From Spartobacteria bacterium (lineage in GTDB: Bacteria > Verrucomicrobiota > Verrucomicrobiia > Chthoniobacterales > Chthoniobacteraceae), in the NCBI GenBank assembly GCA_021324395.1, contig JAJPJG010000053.1, positions 1 through 45,635 on the forward strand: a DNA stretch of 45,635 nucleotides, read 5' to 3'. This document shows, piece after piece, positions 8,291-16,878 of the stretch. Numbering within the stretch: the first letter of the stretch is position 1; each line of letters starts with the position of its first letter. Below the pieces are notes generated by a model. That model saw only the letters and a list, made by a program, of their open reading frames with translations, did no database searches and was not told the DNA's origin. The translations under genes and the position numbers were made by a program.

Positions 8291-9298
8291 ATGAAACGCA
8301 TCCTCTCGATTTTCATCAGCCTCGCGATTCTCGCGATTATTTACTGGAAGCTGAACAAGCACGGCCAGCTCCACGAGCTCGCGCAGGTATTCGCAAATTG
8401 CGATCGCGTCTGGATGGCCGCGAGCCTGGCGATGGTTGTGCCGCTCACTCTTTTCACGTCATGGCGACTCCAGCAGCTCATGCCGCAACGAGGACAGCTC
8501 GGTTTTGGCGAAGCGAACAAACTCATCCTCGTCGCCAGTGTGTTAAATCTCGTTTTGCCGTCCAAAATGGGCGACATCGCAAAGGCGTGGTTCATGCGCG
8601 AGCGCGGACACATGAGCGGCGCGCTGTCGCTCTCGCTCGTCGTGTTTGAAAAAGCGACCGACATGCTCTCGCTGCTTTGGTGGTGTGTGTTCGGGCTCGC
8701 GTGGATCAAAATTTCCGGCGCGCAGGCGCTCGATGCATTTGGCTCACCCGCGTTTTACTGGCTCGCGGTGCTCGTCGTTGGAGGAAGCCTTGCGCTCGGC
8801 ACGCTGCTGATCGGCTCGGAAAATTTCGCGCACTTCTTTTTTGTCACCGGCCGCAAACTCGCGCCCGCAAAATTCAGCGGCAAACTCGCGAAGTTGCAGG
8901 AAGCGTGGAGCGAGATGCACGGCTATTTTTGGAAAAGCAAAGCACAGCTTTTGAAGGTGTCGCTGACGTCAATATTCATTTGGTTTTTGCACCTTCTGCA
9001 AATCTGGATGTTCATTCTCGCGCTGAAAGCATGGGCGCCGTTTCTCGCGAATCTCGCTCTTTCACCGCTCGCGATTCTCGCGGGTCTGCTCCCGCTGACA
9101 TTCGCCGGCGTCGGCACGCGCGACGCGGCACTCGTGCTTTTTTACAAACCGTATTTTCCCGCAGCGACCGCAGCCGCGCTCGGCCTGCTCTGCACCGCGC
9201 GTTATCTGCTGCCGGCCATCGGCGGCGCACCGTTTGTCGGCGAATATTTCCAAATCGCAAAACGCATTTCAAAAAATCCGCAAACCGCGGAAGCCTGA
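8291..9298 (+). CDS. LPG_synthase_TM (AglD2/UPF0104) family membrane protein
   Basis: A 335-residue polytopic inner-membrane protein of the flippase-like domain family related to the membrane part of MprF. Visible family marks are the N-terminal helix, the charged stretch V-L-P-S-K-M-G-D-I-A-K-A-W-F (about 95-108), and the late P-L-T-F-A-G-V-G-T-R-D-A-A-L segment (about 264-277), which corresponds to the conserved G-x-G-x-R-E/D motif. Such proteins are repeatedly found beside polyprenyl-phosphate GT2 enzymes and are proposed to move or organise lipid-linked sugars or lipids. It lacks the MprF aminoacyl-transfer domain. The start ATG follows the previous stop with no gap, implying translational coupling. 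Confidence 0.78.
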   Translation: MKRILSIFISLAILAIIYWKLNKHGQLHELAQVFANCDRVWMAASLAMVVPLTLFTSWRLQQLMPQRGQLGFGEANKLILVASVLNLVLPSKMGDIAKAWFMRERGHMSGALSLSLVVFEKATDMLSLLWWCVFGLAWIKISGAQALDAFGSPAFYWLAVLVVGGSLALGTLLIGSENFAHFFFVTGRKLAPAKFSGKLAKLQEAWSEMHGYFWKSKAQLLKVSLTSIFIWFLHLLQIWMFILALKAWAPFLANLALSPLAILAGLLPLTFAGVGTRDAALVLFYKPYFPAATAAALGLLCTARYLLPAIGGAPFVGEYFQIAKRISKNPQTAEA

Positions 9299-9299
9299 C

Positions 9300-9743
9300 G
9301 TGGATACACACAAAGCAAAACAATCGATAATTGAGCGCATGGTCTGGTTTGTTGTCGGAGGCATCGGCAGCGCCGGGGCGAACACTCTTTTCACGCAATT
9401 TTTCGACCATACGCTGCACTGGCGCACCGGGCCGTCGCTCGCCGTCAGCTTCGGCATCATGACGACGTTCTTTTTTTTCTGGAACTACTTCATCAATTTC
9501 CGCACGTCGGTGGTCTGGAAAGATTGCCTCTGGCGTTATCTCGGCTCCGTCGCAGTTTGCTACGGGCTGAATCTGCTCATCAGCTTTAGCGCGATTAAAA
9601 AACTTGGAGTGGAAGGCTCGCTAGCGCGTCTGGCGATTATCACGGTTGTTTTAAGCATCACCGGCGGTGTGAAATTCCTGCTATATCATTTCTGGGTCTT
9701 CCCGCATGCCGCCAATGAATCCGCCGGCGCCGTCAAAGCCTGA
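9300..9743 (+). CDS. GtrA-family membrane protein
   Basis: A small polytopic protein (147 residues from the GTG at 9300, or 134 from the ATG at 9339) with four predicted helices. It has the typical GtrA opening V-V-G-G-I-G-S-A-G-A-N-T-L and the internal N-Y-F-I-N-F-R-T-S-V-V-W, which matches the family's N-F-x-x-x-R-x-x-x-F/W segment. GtrA proteins are linked to translocation of polyprenyl-phosphate-linked sugars across the inner membrane. I prefer the GTG start because it directly follows the previous stop and gives a short cytoplasmic leader. The gene overlaps the next one by about 38 bases. Together with the GT2 and GT-C genes it resembles a gtr-like three-component glycosylation set. Confidence 0.78.
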   Translation: MDTHKAKQSIIERMVWFVVGGIGSAGANTLFTQFFDHTLHWRTGPSLAVSFGIMTTFFFFWNYFINFRTSVVWKDCLWRYLGSVAVCYGLNLLISFSAIKKLGVEGSLARLAIITVVLSITGGVKFLLYHFWVFPHAANESAGAVKA

Positions 9744-11298
9744 CGGCAGCGCGAACAACGCGCCGGGCCTGCGCGTAATTTTGCTCTGGTGTTTGCCGGC
9801 GCTGATCGTCGGCCTCGTGCTGCGCGTGCGGCTTTGTCATCACGAGCCGTTCGCATTTTTTAATTCCGACGCGTTCGATTTCCTCCACACCAGCGTCAGC
9901 CTGCACGACGGACACGGTTTTGCGGTCCACTGGAAAAAGACGTTTTTAGTTCCGGTCGTCTACTGGCTTTTCACTTTGACGGGCGCGCCGATCGCGATTG
10001 CAATTCCGCTCCTTCAGCACTTGCTCGGCATTCTGCTCATCGTTTTTTCCGGCGTGCTTGGCGCGCGAATTTTCCGTCATTGGAAAATATTTGTCCCGCT
10101 CGTAACGCTGCTTTTCGCGATCAATCCGAGCCTGCTCTACTACGAACATTCGCTAATGGCGGAGACGATTTTTGTCTTTTGCATTTTCATCATGGCTCTC
10201 GCTGCGATGCGTTACATTCGCACACGCTCGATCTCGGCGCTCGCAACGATGTCGCTGGCTGTTTTTTTTGCTGCAGGCGTGCGGCCGGAAGGCAAATACT
10301 TCGTTCTTTTTCCGGTGCTGCTTTTGGTGTTAACGGAATTTCGCAAGCCGCTGCGGCTGGTAATCGGTTGTATAACGATGTTCATCGCCCTCGGACTAGC
10401 AACTTTGTTAAACCCGCGCGGAAACGAAGCCGGTGCGATGCTCGTTACTTCGCTAATTCATCTCGTGCCCGACGACCTCAAGTCGGCGCCCGATTTCGCA
10501 CCGCGCGTTCTGCCGCTGCGCGATCAGGCCGCGCTTGACTGGCAAAAATTTGACCGCAATAGACTTCGCATTTCCCCTAACTGGCACGCGAATCTCCGCA
10601 AGCTCGTGCTGAATGCGGCTGTGGGTTATCTCCGCATCGGGGCTTTGCCGGACAACGAAAAATTCGCGCGCGTAAATCAACTTCTGCTCAAGGTCGGCAG
10701 GGAAATTTGTCTGCGTCGTCCGCTGCCGGTGCTCGGTGTTACCGCTAAAAAAGCAATGTGCACGATCAACGAAATCCCCGCGCCTTCGACCGACGCCGGG
10801 ACGCTGCACAGCAAACACGAAATCGTGCTCATCAACGGCGCGCCGGCGCCTGAATATGCGCATTTGCTTTTCGGTCGCGATTTGCAAACACCAGAAGAGA
10901 CGCGCGCATTTATCGAAAGTCACTACCGTCCGAGCGTGCCTTGGTTTAACACACTGCGCGTCCGCTGGCTCATGGCGTTGCGCAAAGGCGCGTTACCTCG
11001 CAAAACGTGGGATTTTGCCGGCATTGTCTGGCCGGGCATTCCGCCGGTTTACGTCATTGCAATCGCCGGATTGTTCTTATCGATTCTGCGCAAAAATGAG
11101 CTACGTCCGCTGTTCATCAGTCTTGGTTTTACGCTCGCTCTTGTCGCGGCCATGCTTTTTCTCAGCGGCAACGTGCGCGTCCGCTACCGATTTTTTCTCG
11201 AGCCGTTTTGGATTCTCTACGCTGCGATTTTGTGCGACATCGTCGCTGTGAAAATCACAGCCGCGACGCTCGGATTGAAAAGGCGCGCCGCACCATGA
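9706..11298 (+). CDS. GT-C-type polytopic glycosyltransferase, EHxLM(A/G)E paralogue 1
   Basis: A 530-residue integral membrane protein related to the PMT_2/GT39/GT83 class, which uses polyprenyl-linked sugars outside the cytoplasmic membrane. After the first helix a loop carries F-N-S-D-A-F-D-F (Asp55, Asp58), the expected place for the GT-C catalytic Asp. Y-Y-E-H-S-L-M-A-E is at 145-153, R-P-E-G-K at 193-197, a soluble segment with H-L-V-P-D-D-L-K-S-A-P-D, and a C-terminal N-V-R-V-R-Y-R-F-F-L-E-P-F-W. The same landmarks occur in the genes at 12913, 16879 and 18483, so these are paralogues. An alternative ATG at 9715 would shorten the overlap with the GtrA gene. The sugar and acceptor are unknown. 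Confidence 0.75.
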   Translation: MPPMNPPAPSKPDGSANNAPGLRVILLWCLPALIVGLVLRVRLCHHEPFAFFNSDAFDFLHTSVSLHDGHGFAVHWKKTFLVPVVYWLFTLTGAPIAIAIPLLQHLLGILLIVFSGVLGARIFRHWKIFVPLVTLLFAINPSLLYYEHSLMAETIFVFCIFIMALAAMRYIRTRSISALATMSLAVFFAAGVRPEGKYFVLFPVLLLVLTEFRKPLRLVIGCITMFIALGLATLLNPRGNEAGAMLVTSLIHLVPDDLKSAPDFAPRVLPLRDQAALDWQKFDRNRLRISPNWHANLRKLVLNAAVGYLRIGALPDNEKFARVNQLLLKVGREICLRRPLPVLGVTAKKAMCTINEIPAPSTDAGTLHSKHEIVLINGAPAPEYAHLLFGRDLQTPEETRAFIESHYRPSVPWFNTLRVRWLMALRKGALPRKTWDFAGIVWPGIPPVYVIAIAGLFLSILRKNELRPLFISLGFTLALVAAMLFLSGNVRVRYRFFLEPFWILYAAILCDIVAVKITAATLGLKRRAAP

Positions 11299-12908
11299 GC
11301 AGCGCCGCAATTTTACCAAATCAAAGCCGTGTCACGCCGTTTCGCGCGATCCTGTTTGCGATTTTCGCGCTCATCGTCTGCGCTTTTATTTTCGGCGGCG
11401 CAATGTGGCAGGAGGTGCATCAGGATGAGCATCAATTCGTCGCGCCCGCGACCGTTTTCGCGCGCCACGGACTTTTGCCTTACAAGGATTTCCCGCTCTT
11501 TCACACGCCGAATCTCGTCTTTGTCTACGGCGCGCTGGACAAAGTTTTTACGTCGCCCCTGCTCGCCGCCCGCAGTTTTTGTGTCCTTTGTTTCGCTCTG
11601 ACCGCGCTGCTGCTCGGCTGGCAAACGCGCGCATCGCTCATCCAGCGGCCCGCGTGGACGCGTGATGTTGCTTCGATATGCGCGGTCCTTTTTTTTGTGA
11701 CCGCGGCAGTTTTCGCAAATGTTGCGCGACTGGCGTGGAATCATGCTCTGCCTATGTTGCTCGTTGTTTGCGCGTTTCTTTTGCACATCAAAGCCGCACG
11801 GCAAAAGCGCGGCGGTGCGGCTCTTTTCGTCAGCGGAATTTGTCTCGGATTCGCAATCGGGACGCGCATCAGTTTCGCGCCACTGGTCGCACCATTCGGA
11901 CTCGCGGTTTTTCTTCTGCCAAATTTTCGCGCGCGCGAAAAATGGCATGGCGCTGCACTTTTTTCCGCGGGCGTTTTGCTCGCAATGCTGCCGAGCCTGT
12001 GGCTGCTCGCGAAATATCCCGAGCAGTTTTGGTTCGGAAATTTTACCTATCCAAAACTCTCGCTTATCTGGCGGCGGCATCCGATGAATGCGCCGGATCT
12101 CGCGCAATTCGCCGATTCGCAGCGCGGCTTTTTCGACCCGCTGCACGAAGGGATGAAAGGTCTGCCGTTGCGCGAAAAGATGCGCAGTTTCTGGTCAGAA
12201 ACGGTGAAACCGAATGGACCAATTTTCATCGTGTTTACGCTCGTTGGCCTGCCGGCTTGCTGCTGCGCGCTTGTGCGAAACTGGCGCGCACATTTCAATG
12301 TGCTGCTGCTTTTCCTCGTGCTGCCATTTTTGCTGATGGGCTGCATCGCGCCATCGCGTTACCACGTGCAGTATTTCTATCCGCTGCTGCCGTTCCTCAT
12401 TCTGGGCTCAGCTTTTGGTTTCGGTTTTCTCGAAAATCGCATCGCGAAAATCTCCGCGGGCTTTGCCGCAATCATGTGCGTCGTCGCGCTGGCGATTTGC
12501 TCGTATCAACCTTTCGCGATGCTTTTGACTCCGTCAAAATGGGCGCCAATTCGTGCGCATGCGGCAGGCGTGGAAATCCGGCGTCTCATTGGCGGCACCG
12601 GCAAAGTGCTCACGTTTGCGCCGATGATACCGCAGGAAGGCGGTGTCGATATTTACCCGGAATTTGCCCTCGGGCCATTCGCGTGGCGGAGCGCGCATTT
12701 GATTCCCGCCGACAAACGGCAGCGGCTCCATCTTGTCTCGGTTTTCGACATCGATGCGTTGCTCGCGTCCGATCCGCCGCGCGCGATTTACCTGCGCGAA
12801 AAAGATACCGAGATCAACGTTCCCCTGCTCCACTTTGCGAAAGCGCATAACTACACGCGACACACCGTCGGCGGCTACGTGCTTTGGGTTGCGCCGGAGC
12901 AATCGTAA
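11295..12908 (+). CDS. GT-C-type polytopic glycosyltransferase (ArnT/PMT_2-like)
   Basis: A 537-residue membrane protein. After the first helix (about 18-38) comes H-Q-D-E-H-Q-F with Asp44-Glu45, the D-E pair typical of the first periplasmic loop in ArnT- and PMT-type enzymes. Several further helices follow, with A-P-S-R-Y-H-V-Q-Y-F-Y-P-L-L-P in the later part, another common feature of the class. The last 100 residues form a soluble domain without obvious family. The start ATG overlaps the previous stop (ATGA), and a longer upstream frame would run through the preceding gene. It lacks the E-H-x-L-M-(A/G)-E signature and so belongs to a different subgroup from its neighbours. The acceptor is unknown. 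Confidence 0.72.
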   Translation: MSSAAILPNQSRVTPFRAILFAIFALIVCAFIFGGAMWQEVHQDEHQFVAPATVFARHGLLPYKDFPLFHTPNLVFVYGALDKVFTSPLLAARSFCVLCFALTALLLGWQTRASLIQRPAWTRDVASICAVLFFVTAAVFANVARLAWNHALPMLLVVCAFLLHIKAARQKRGGAALFVSGICLGFAIGTRISFAPLVAPFGLAVFLLPNFRAREKWHGAALFSAGVLLAMLPSLWLLAKYPEQFWFGNFTYPKLSLIWRRHPMNAPDLAQFADSQRGFFDPLHEGMKGLPLREKMRSFWSETVKPNGPIFIVFTLVGLPACCCALVRNWRAHFNVLLLFLVLPFLLMGCIAPSRYHVQYFYPLLPFLILGSAFGFGFLENRIAKISAGFAAIMCVVALAICSYQPFAMLLTPSKWAPIRAHAAGVEIRRLIGGTGKVLTFAPMIPQEGGVDIYPEFALGPFAWRSAHLIPADKRQRLHLVSVFDIDALLASDPPRAIYLREKDTEINVPLLHFAKAHNYTRHTVGGYVLWVAPEQS

Positions 12909-12912
12909 GCGA

Positions 12913-14451
12913 ATGGAAAACGCAAAAAGTTCCGATTTCGCGTGGCGCAAAGTGGGTTGGCTTTGCGTGCCGGCGCTAATCGTCGCAGCGATCATCCGCA
13001 TTGTGATGAGCCGACATTTGCCGCTCGCTTATTTCAATCAGGACGCGCTTGGTTTTCTCGAAACAACGCGCGGCCTGCTGGAGCGGGACGAATTTGTCGT
13101 GAATCGCAAACGGACGCTGCTCGTTCCGCTGCTCTACTGGTTGTTAAGCGTCATCAATCTGCCGATTGCGCTCGTCATCCCGCTCATTCAGCACGCGCTT
13201 GGTTGCGTGATGATCGCGATGTTCGGAGTGATGGGCCGCTTGTTGTTTAGCACGTGGAAAATACTCGTCGTTCTGCTCACGTTGCTGCTCGCGATCGATC
13301 CGAACCTGCTTTTTTACGAGCACTTTCTCATGGCGGAATCGCTGTTCCTGTTTTTCATCGTGCTGATGGTTGCCGCCGGCGCCTGGCATGTTATTGCGCG
13401 AACGTGGCTGAGTTTCGGCGCGCTAGTGACCAGTTATTTTCTTGCAGCATGCACACGACCGGAAGGCAGATTGTTTTTACTGTTTCCGCTGGTGCTTATC
13501 GCATTGTTAAACTGGCGAAAATGGCGCCTGCTGGCAATCCAACTGGCCGCGCTCGGCGTAACCGCGCTGGTTTTTTCGAGCCTCAAATCCGGCAACGAAG
13601 GCGGGCTGCTGCTTTACACGTGGATCGTGCACCTGACGCCCGACACGCTGCGGAGCGCGCCCGATTTTCCACCGGTGATCGGAGACATCAAACGCTCCGC
13701 CGCCGATGACTGGAAAAAGCACGACAAGCGGCTCTCCGAGATGCCCGTTGGCTGGCAATTTAAAAAACGGCGCGAGATTTTGCACGCGGTCGGCGCATAT
13801 CTCGGCACGACTTCGCTGCCGCCGGACGAGCAATTTCGCGCGGCGAACAAATTCTGCACGCGCGTTGCACTCGAAACGTGTTTGCGACGTCCATTCGCTG
13901 TGCTGTTTGTCGGTTTGAAAAAAGGCATTGGCAAAATTCGCGATCTCACCGGCGGCAAACTCGATCGCGGCGTATTGCAGCAAAAGCCGGCGAACGCGCT
14001 CGATCTTCAGCCGGATGCAACAAAATTGCTCGTCGGCACCGATCTGCGCACGCCGACCGAAGCCGAAAAATTCGTGCGTGCGCATTATCCGGCGCAACTG
14101 AAATGGTTCAACAGCCTCTACGACCACTGGCGCGCTGCACTGAACGCATTGTCCATTCCGCGCAAAGATTGGAAATTTGCAGGCGCAACCTGGCCACCGA
14201 TTCCGCTTTTTTACATCGCATCCATCGCCGGTCTGCTGATCGCCGTTGAGAAAAAATCGCCGATGCGTTTCTGGCACATCAGCATCGGTGTTTGCTTTTT
14301 GTTCGCGTTGCTCCTCGTGTTCATGACGGCAAATGTCCGCGGACGCTTCCGTTTCTTTCTCGAGCCGTTTTGGCTGCTTTACTTTTTCGTGCTCATCGAT
14401 TTTCTCCTTGTGAAAATTGCGACGCTTCGCGGCCGGCGCACAACGGGTTGA
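12913..14451 (+). CDS. GT-C-type polytopic glycosyltransferase, EHxLM(A/G)E paralogue 2
   Basis: A 512-residue paralogue of the 9706 product. The putative catalytic loop reads Y-F-N-Q-D-A-L-G-F-L (Asp44). F-Y-E-H-F-L-M-A-E is at 134-142, followed by C-T-R-P-E-G-R, a soluble segment with H-L-T-P-D-T-L-R-S-A-P-D-F, L-V-G-T-D-L-R-T-P-T-E-A, and the closing N-V-R-G-R-F-R-F-F-L-E-P-F-W. It starts four bases after the previous stop. The soluble domain between the later helices is shared with the other three paralogues and varies in length, so it may read the acceptor. Confidence 0.75.
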   Translation: MENAKSSDFAWRKVGWLCVPALIVAAIIRIVMSRHLPLAYFNQDALGFLETTRGLLERDEFVVNRKRTLLVPLLYWLLSVINLPIALVIPLIQHALGCVMIAMFGVMGRLLFSTWKILVVLLTLLLAIDPNLLFYEHFLMAESLFLFFIVLMVAAGAWHVIARTWLSFGALVTSYFLAACTRPEGRLFLLFPLVLIALLNWRKWRLLAIQLAALGVTALVFSSLKSGNEGGLLLYTWIVHLTPDTLRSAPDFPPVIGDIKRSAADDWKKHDKRLSEMPVGWQFKKRREILHAVGAYLGTTSLPPDEQFRAANKFCTRVALETCLRRPFAVLFVGLKKGIGKIRDLTGGKLDRGVLQQKPANALDLQPDATKLLVGTDLRTPTEAEKFVRAHYPAQLKWFNSLYDHWRAALNALSIPRKDWKFAGATWPPIPLFYIASIAGLLIAVEKKSPMRFWHISIGVCFLFALLLVFMTANVRGRFRFFLEPFWLLYFFVLIDFLLVKIATLRGRRTTG

Positions 14452-14483
14452 CAATGTTTTACGCCACCCACTAGCTTCGCCCG

Positions 14484-15995
14484 GTGCAACGCGAAAAATA
14501 CAGGCGCATTCTCGAGTTTTTGAAAAATCCGCCGCGCTGGCTGGAGATTTTGCTGTGGGTGCTCGTCATCGCGTCGGCTATCGGCATTCGCGTTTTCCTC
14601 ATCCATCGACTGCCGGTCGCGCTCTGGTCGAAGGACGCGGGCTCTTACGCGAACTCGGCATTTCACTGGGTTCACACCGGGCAATGGGCGACCGATCCGC
14701 GGCGCGGCGCAATTTACTCGCTGCTCATCGCCGCATGCACGAAAGCGACGGACAGCATCAACTCCGTCATGGTCACGCAACACGCGCTCGGCGCGATCGC
14801 GGTCATCGTCGCGATCATCGCGTTGCGGGCGATGTGCGGACGCGCTGCGTTGATTCCATTTGCGCTCTGTAGTTACGCGTATGCGGTTTACGGTTTGCCG
14901 ATTTATCTCGAGCAGCTCATTCGCAACGAAACGCTGCTCTTTTTCTTCAGCTCGATCGCTTTTTCGACGTGGCTTTTTGAAATCAAATGGAAGCAACCGC
15001 ACTGGCTCTGGCTCAGCGGCATCAGCGCGGGGCTTTGCATGCTGACAAAGCCGGTGTTCCATCCGTTTGCCGTGATGGTGGTCGTCGCCTGTATCTGGCT
15101 GCATCGCCGCGAACGGTTGACCGCCGTAAAGCGTATCGCGATTTTCATCGTTGCGTTTGCGCTTCCATTCGCGAGCGTAAAAATGCTGAACGCGCTAACG
15201 ATTCACAACCGTCCGCCGGAACCGCAGGCGGGCATTTTGCTTTACGGGCGAACGGCGCAATTTACCGATCTCGAAGGCGGCATCGAACCGGAAATCAAAG
15301 GACAAATCCGTGACGAGATTTTGTATTACCGGCAGCATCTGAATCTCGGCAACAACTGGATTTTGAAACAATCCGTCGTCCCGCATTTGCAGCGGATTCT
15401 CTACGCGCAAGGCAAGCTGCCAGCGGATCTCGAGAAGCTCTGCAAGCGGCTCGCCTTCGAGGCAATCAAAACGCACAAACTCGAATACGCAAAGCAGGTG
15501 CTGCACGATTTGAATCAGGTCAATTTCAAACAAGCATCGCGCGTCGATTCGCCGAAATACACCGATCTTGCCTCGGCAAAGAGAACGCTGGTGAGCCGCA
15601 ACGAGCGCGATCCGCTGATTCATGTGCACGAAACTACGGCGGTGCTCGATGCGCGAATGCCACCCGCCATCGACGCGCACGCCGCACGGAAGGTTTTCTC
15701 ATTTTATCATCACTGGGCGAATTCCGCGTGGCTCTTCCGCGTAGTGCCGGTGTTTTTAACGACGTTGATCCTTCCGTTGCTCGTCTTTTTTCGGCGAGAC
15801 GAAACGCAACCGTGGTGGCTCGGCGCGGCGGCGCTCTGGTTTTTTACGATGGTTCTGCTCTGCACCGTCGGGCGTCCGCTGGACCGTTACGTCATTCCGG
15901 TCGTGCCGGTGATGTTTTGGACATTGTCGGCCGGCGTCATCTTTCTGTGGGAACGGCTGCTGATTTTGTTCGAGAAAAAAATCGAAGGACGCTAG
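14484..15995 (+). CDS. GT-C-type polytopic glycosyltransferase, divergent
   Basis: A 503-residue membrane protein starting at a GTG. The first loop has W-S-K-D-A-G-S-Y (Asp51), equivalent to the catalytic Asp loop of GT-C enzymes. The region R-G-A-I-Y-S-L-L that follows and I-Y-L-E-Q-L-I-R-N-E-T-L around 138-149 take the place of the E-H-x-L-M-(A/G)-E motif of its neighbours. A helical soluble segment (about 255-400) precedes the last helices, which end with G-R-P-L-D-R-Y-V-I-P-V-V-P. It is probably a distant member of the same superfamily. The gap to the next gene is 14 bases, consistent with one transcript. Confidence 0.68.
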   Translation: MQREKYRRILEFLKNPPRWLEILLWVLVIASAIGIRVFLIHRLPVALWSKDAGSYANSAFHWVHTGQWATDPRRGAIYSLLIAACTKATDSINSVMVTQHALGAIAVIVAIIALRAMCGRAALIPFALCSYAYAVYGLPIYLEQLIRNETLLFFFSSIAFSTWLFEIKWKQPHWLWLSGISAGLCMLTKPVFHPFAVMVVVACIWLHRRERLTAVKRIAIFIVAFALPFASVKMLNALTIHNRPPEPQAGILLYGRTAQFTDLEGGIEPEIKGQIRDEILYYRQHLNLGNNWILKQSVVPHLQRILYAQGKLPADLEKLCKRLAFEAIKTHKLEYAKQVLHDLNQVNFKQASRVDSPKYTDLASAKRTLVSRNERDPLIHVHETTAVLDARMPPAIDAHAARKVFSFYHHWANSAWLFRVVPVFLTTLILPLLVFFRRDETQPWWLGAAALWFFTMVLLCTVGRPLDRYVIPVVPVMFWTLSAGVIFLWERLLILFEKKIEGR

Positions 15996-16009
15996 GAACA
16001 TCGTTTCCC

Positions 16010-16876
16010 ATGGACGTTTCAAAGCTCTCCGTCAGCATTCTCATTCCCGCCTACAACGAGGAAGGCGCGCTCGCCGAAACCGTCGCGACGATCTCGAAAT
16101 TGCGTCCGCACTTTGCCGATCTCGAACTCGTCGTTATCAATGACGGCTCGCGCGATCGCACGGGCGAAATCGCGCGCTCTTTGCCGGTCACGCTGATCGA
16201 GCACGTGGTCAATCGCGGCTACGGCGCGGCGCTGAAAACCGGAATGGCCCGCGCGAAGCACGACATCATCGTGATCGCCGACGCCGACGGAACGTATCCG
16301 CTCGACGACATTCCGAAGCTCGCCGCGGACATGGACCAATTCGACATGGTCGTCGGCGCGCGCACCGGCGAAAATGTGCAGATCCCGCTCGTGCGCCGGC
16401 CCGCGAAATGGATGATCACAAAACTCGCGCAATATCTCAGCCAGCAGCCGATTCCCGACCTCAATTCCGGTCTGCGCATTTTCCGCAAAGACGTCGCGCT
16501 CCGTTTTCTCACGCTTTACCCGGACGGCTTTTCGTTCACGACGACGATCACGCTCGCGATGCTGACGAATCACTACCGCGTGAAGTTTGTGCCGATAAAT
16601 TATCTGCGCCGTGTCGGCAAATCGTCGATTCATCCCGTTCGCGACACGGTAAATTTCACGATCCTCATCATCCGCATCTGCGCTTATTTCAAACCGCTCA
16701 ACGTCTTCGTTCCGCCGGCGCTGTTGTTCATCGTGCTCGGCATGATCAAAGGGTTCGTCGATTACAGTCATGAGCATCATCTCGGCCTGCTCGCAGTCAG
16801 CCTTGCATTGACGGGTGTGCAGATGGTCTTCATCGGTTTGCTCGCCGATTTGATCGATCAACGAATGAAGCTGTAG
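16010..16876 (+). CDS. GT2 glycosyltransferase, DPM1/DPG-synthase type
   Basis: A 288-residue enzyme predicted to charge a polyprenyl phosphate with a sugar. It shows P-A-Y-N-E-E (13-18), V-I-N-D-G-S-R-D (42-49), a G-Y-G-A-A-L-K-T-G segment and D-A-D at 91-93, then N-S-G-L-R-I-F-R and two C-terminal membrane helices (about 235-255 and 260-280). The ATG at 16010 gives a start typical of the family; the frame is open further upstream only inside the previous gene. It is the second such enzyme in the island, so two different lipid-linked sugars may be made, or the two copies may serve different GT-C enzymes. Confidence 0.85.
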   Translation: MDVSKLSVSILIPAYNEEGALAETVATISKLRPHFADLELVVINDGSRDRTGEIARSLPVTLIEHVVNRGYGAALKTGMARAKHDIIVIADADGTYPLDDIPKLAADMDQFDMVVGARTGENVQIPLVRRPAKWMITKLAQYLSQQPIPDLNSGLRIFRKDVALRFLTLYPDGFSFTTTITLAMLTNHYRVKFVPINYLRRVGKSSIHPVRDTVNFTILIIRICAYFKPLNVFVPPALLFIVLGMIKGFVDYSHEHHLGLLAVSLALTGVQMVFIGLLADLIDQRMKL

Positions 16877-16878
16877 CG

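Noticed and set aside
8291..9298. Full MprF lysyl-phosphatidylglycerol synthase
   Set aside because: Only the membrane domain is present; the aminoacyl-transfer domain is missing.
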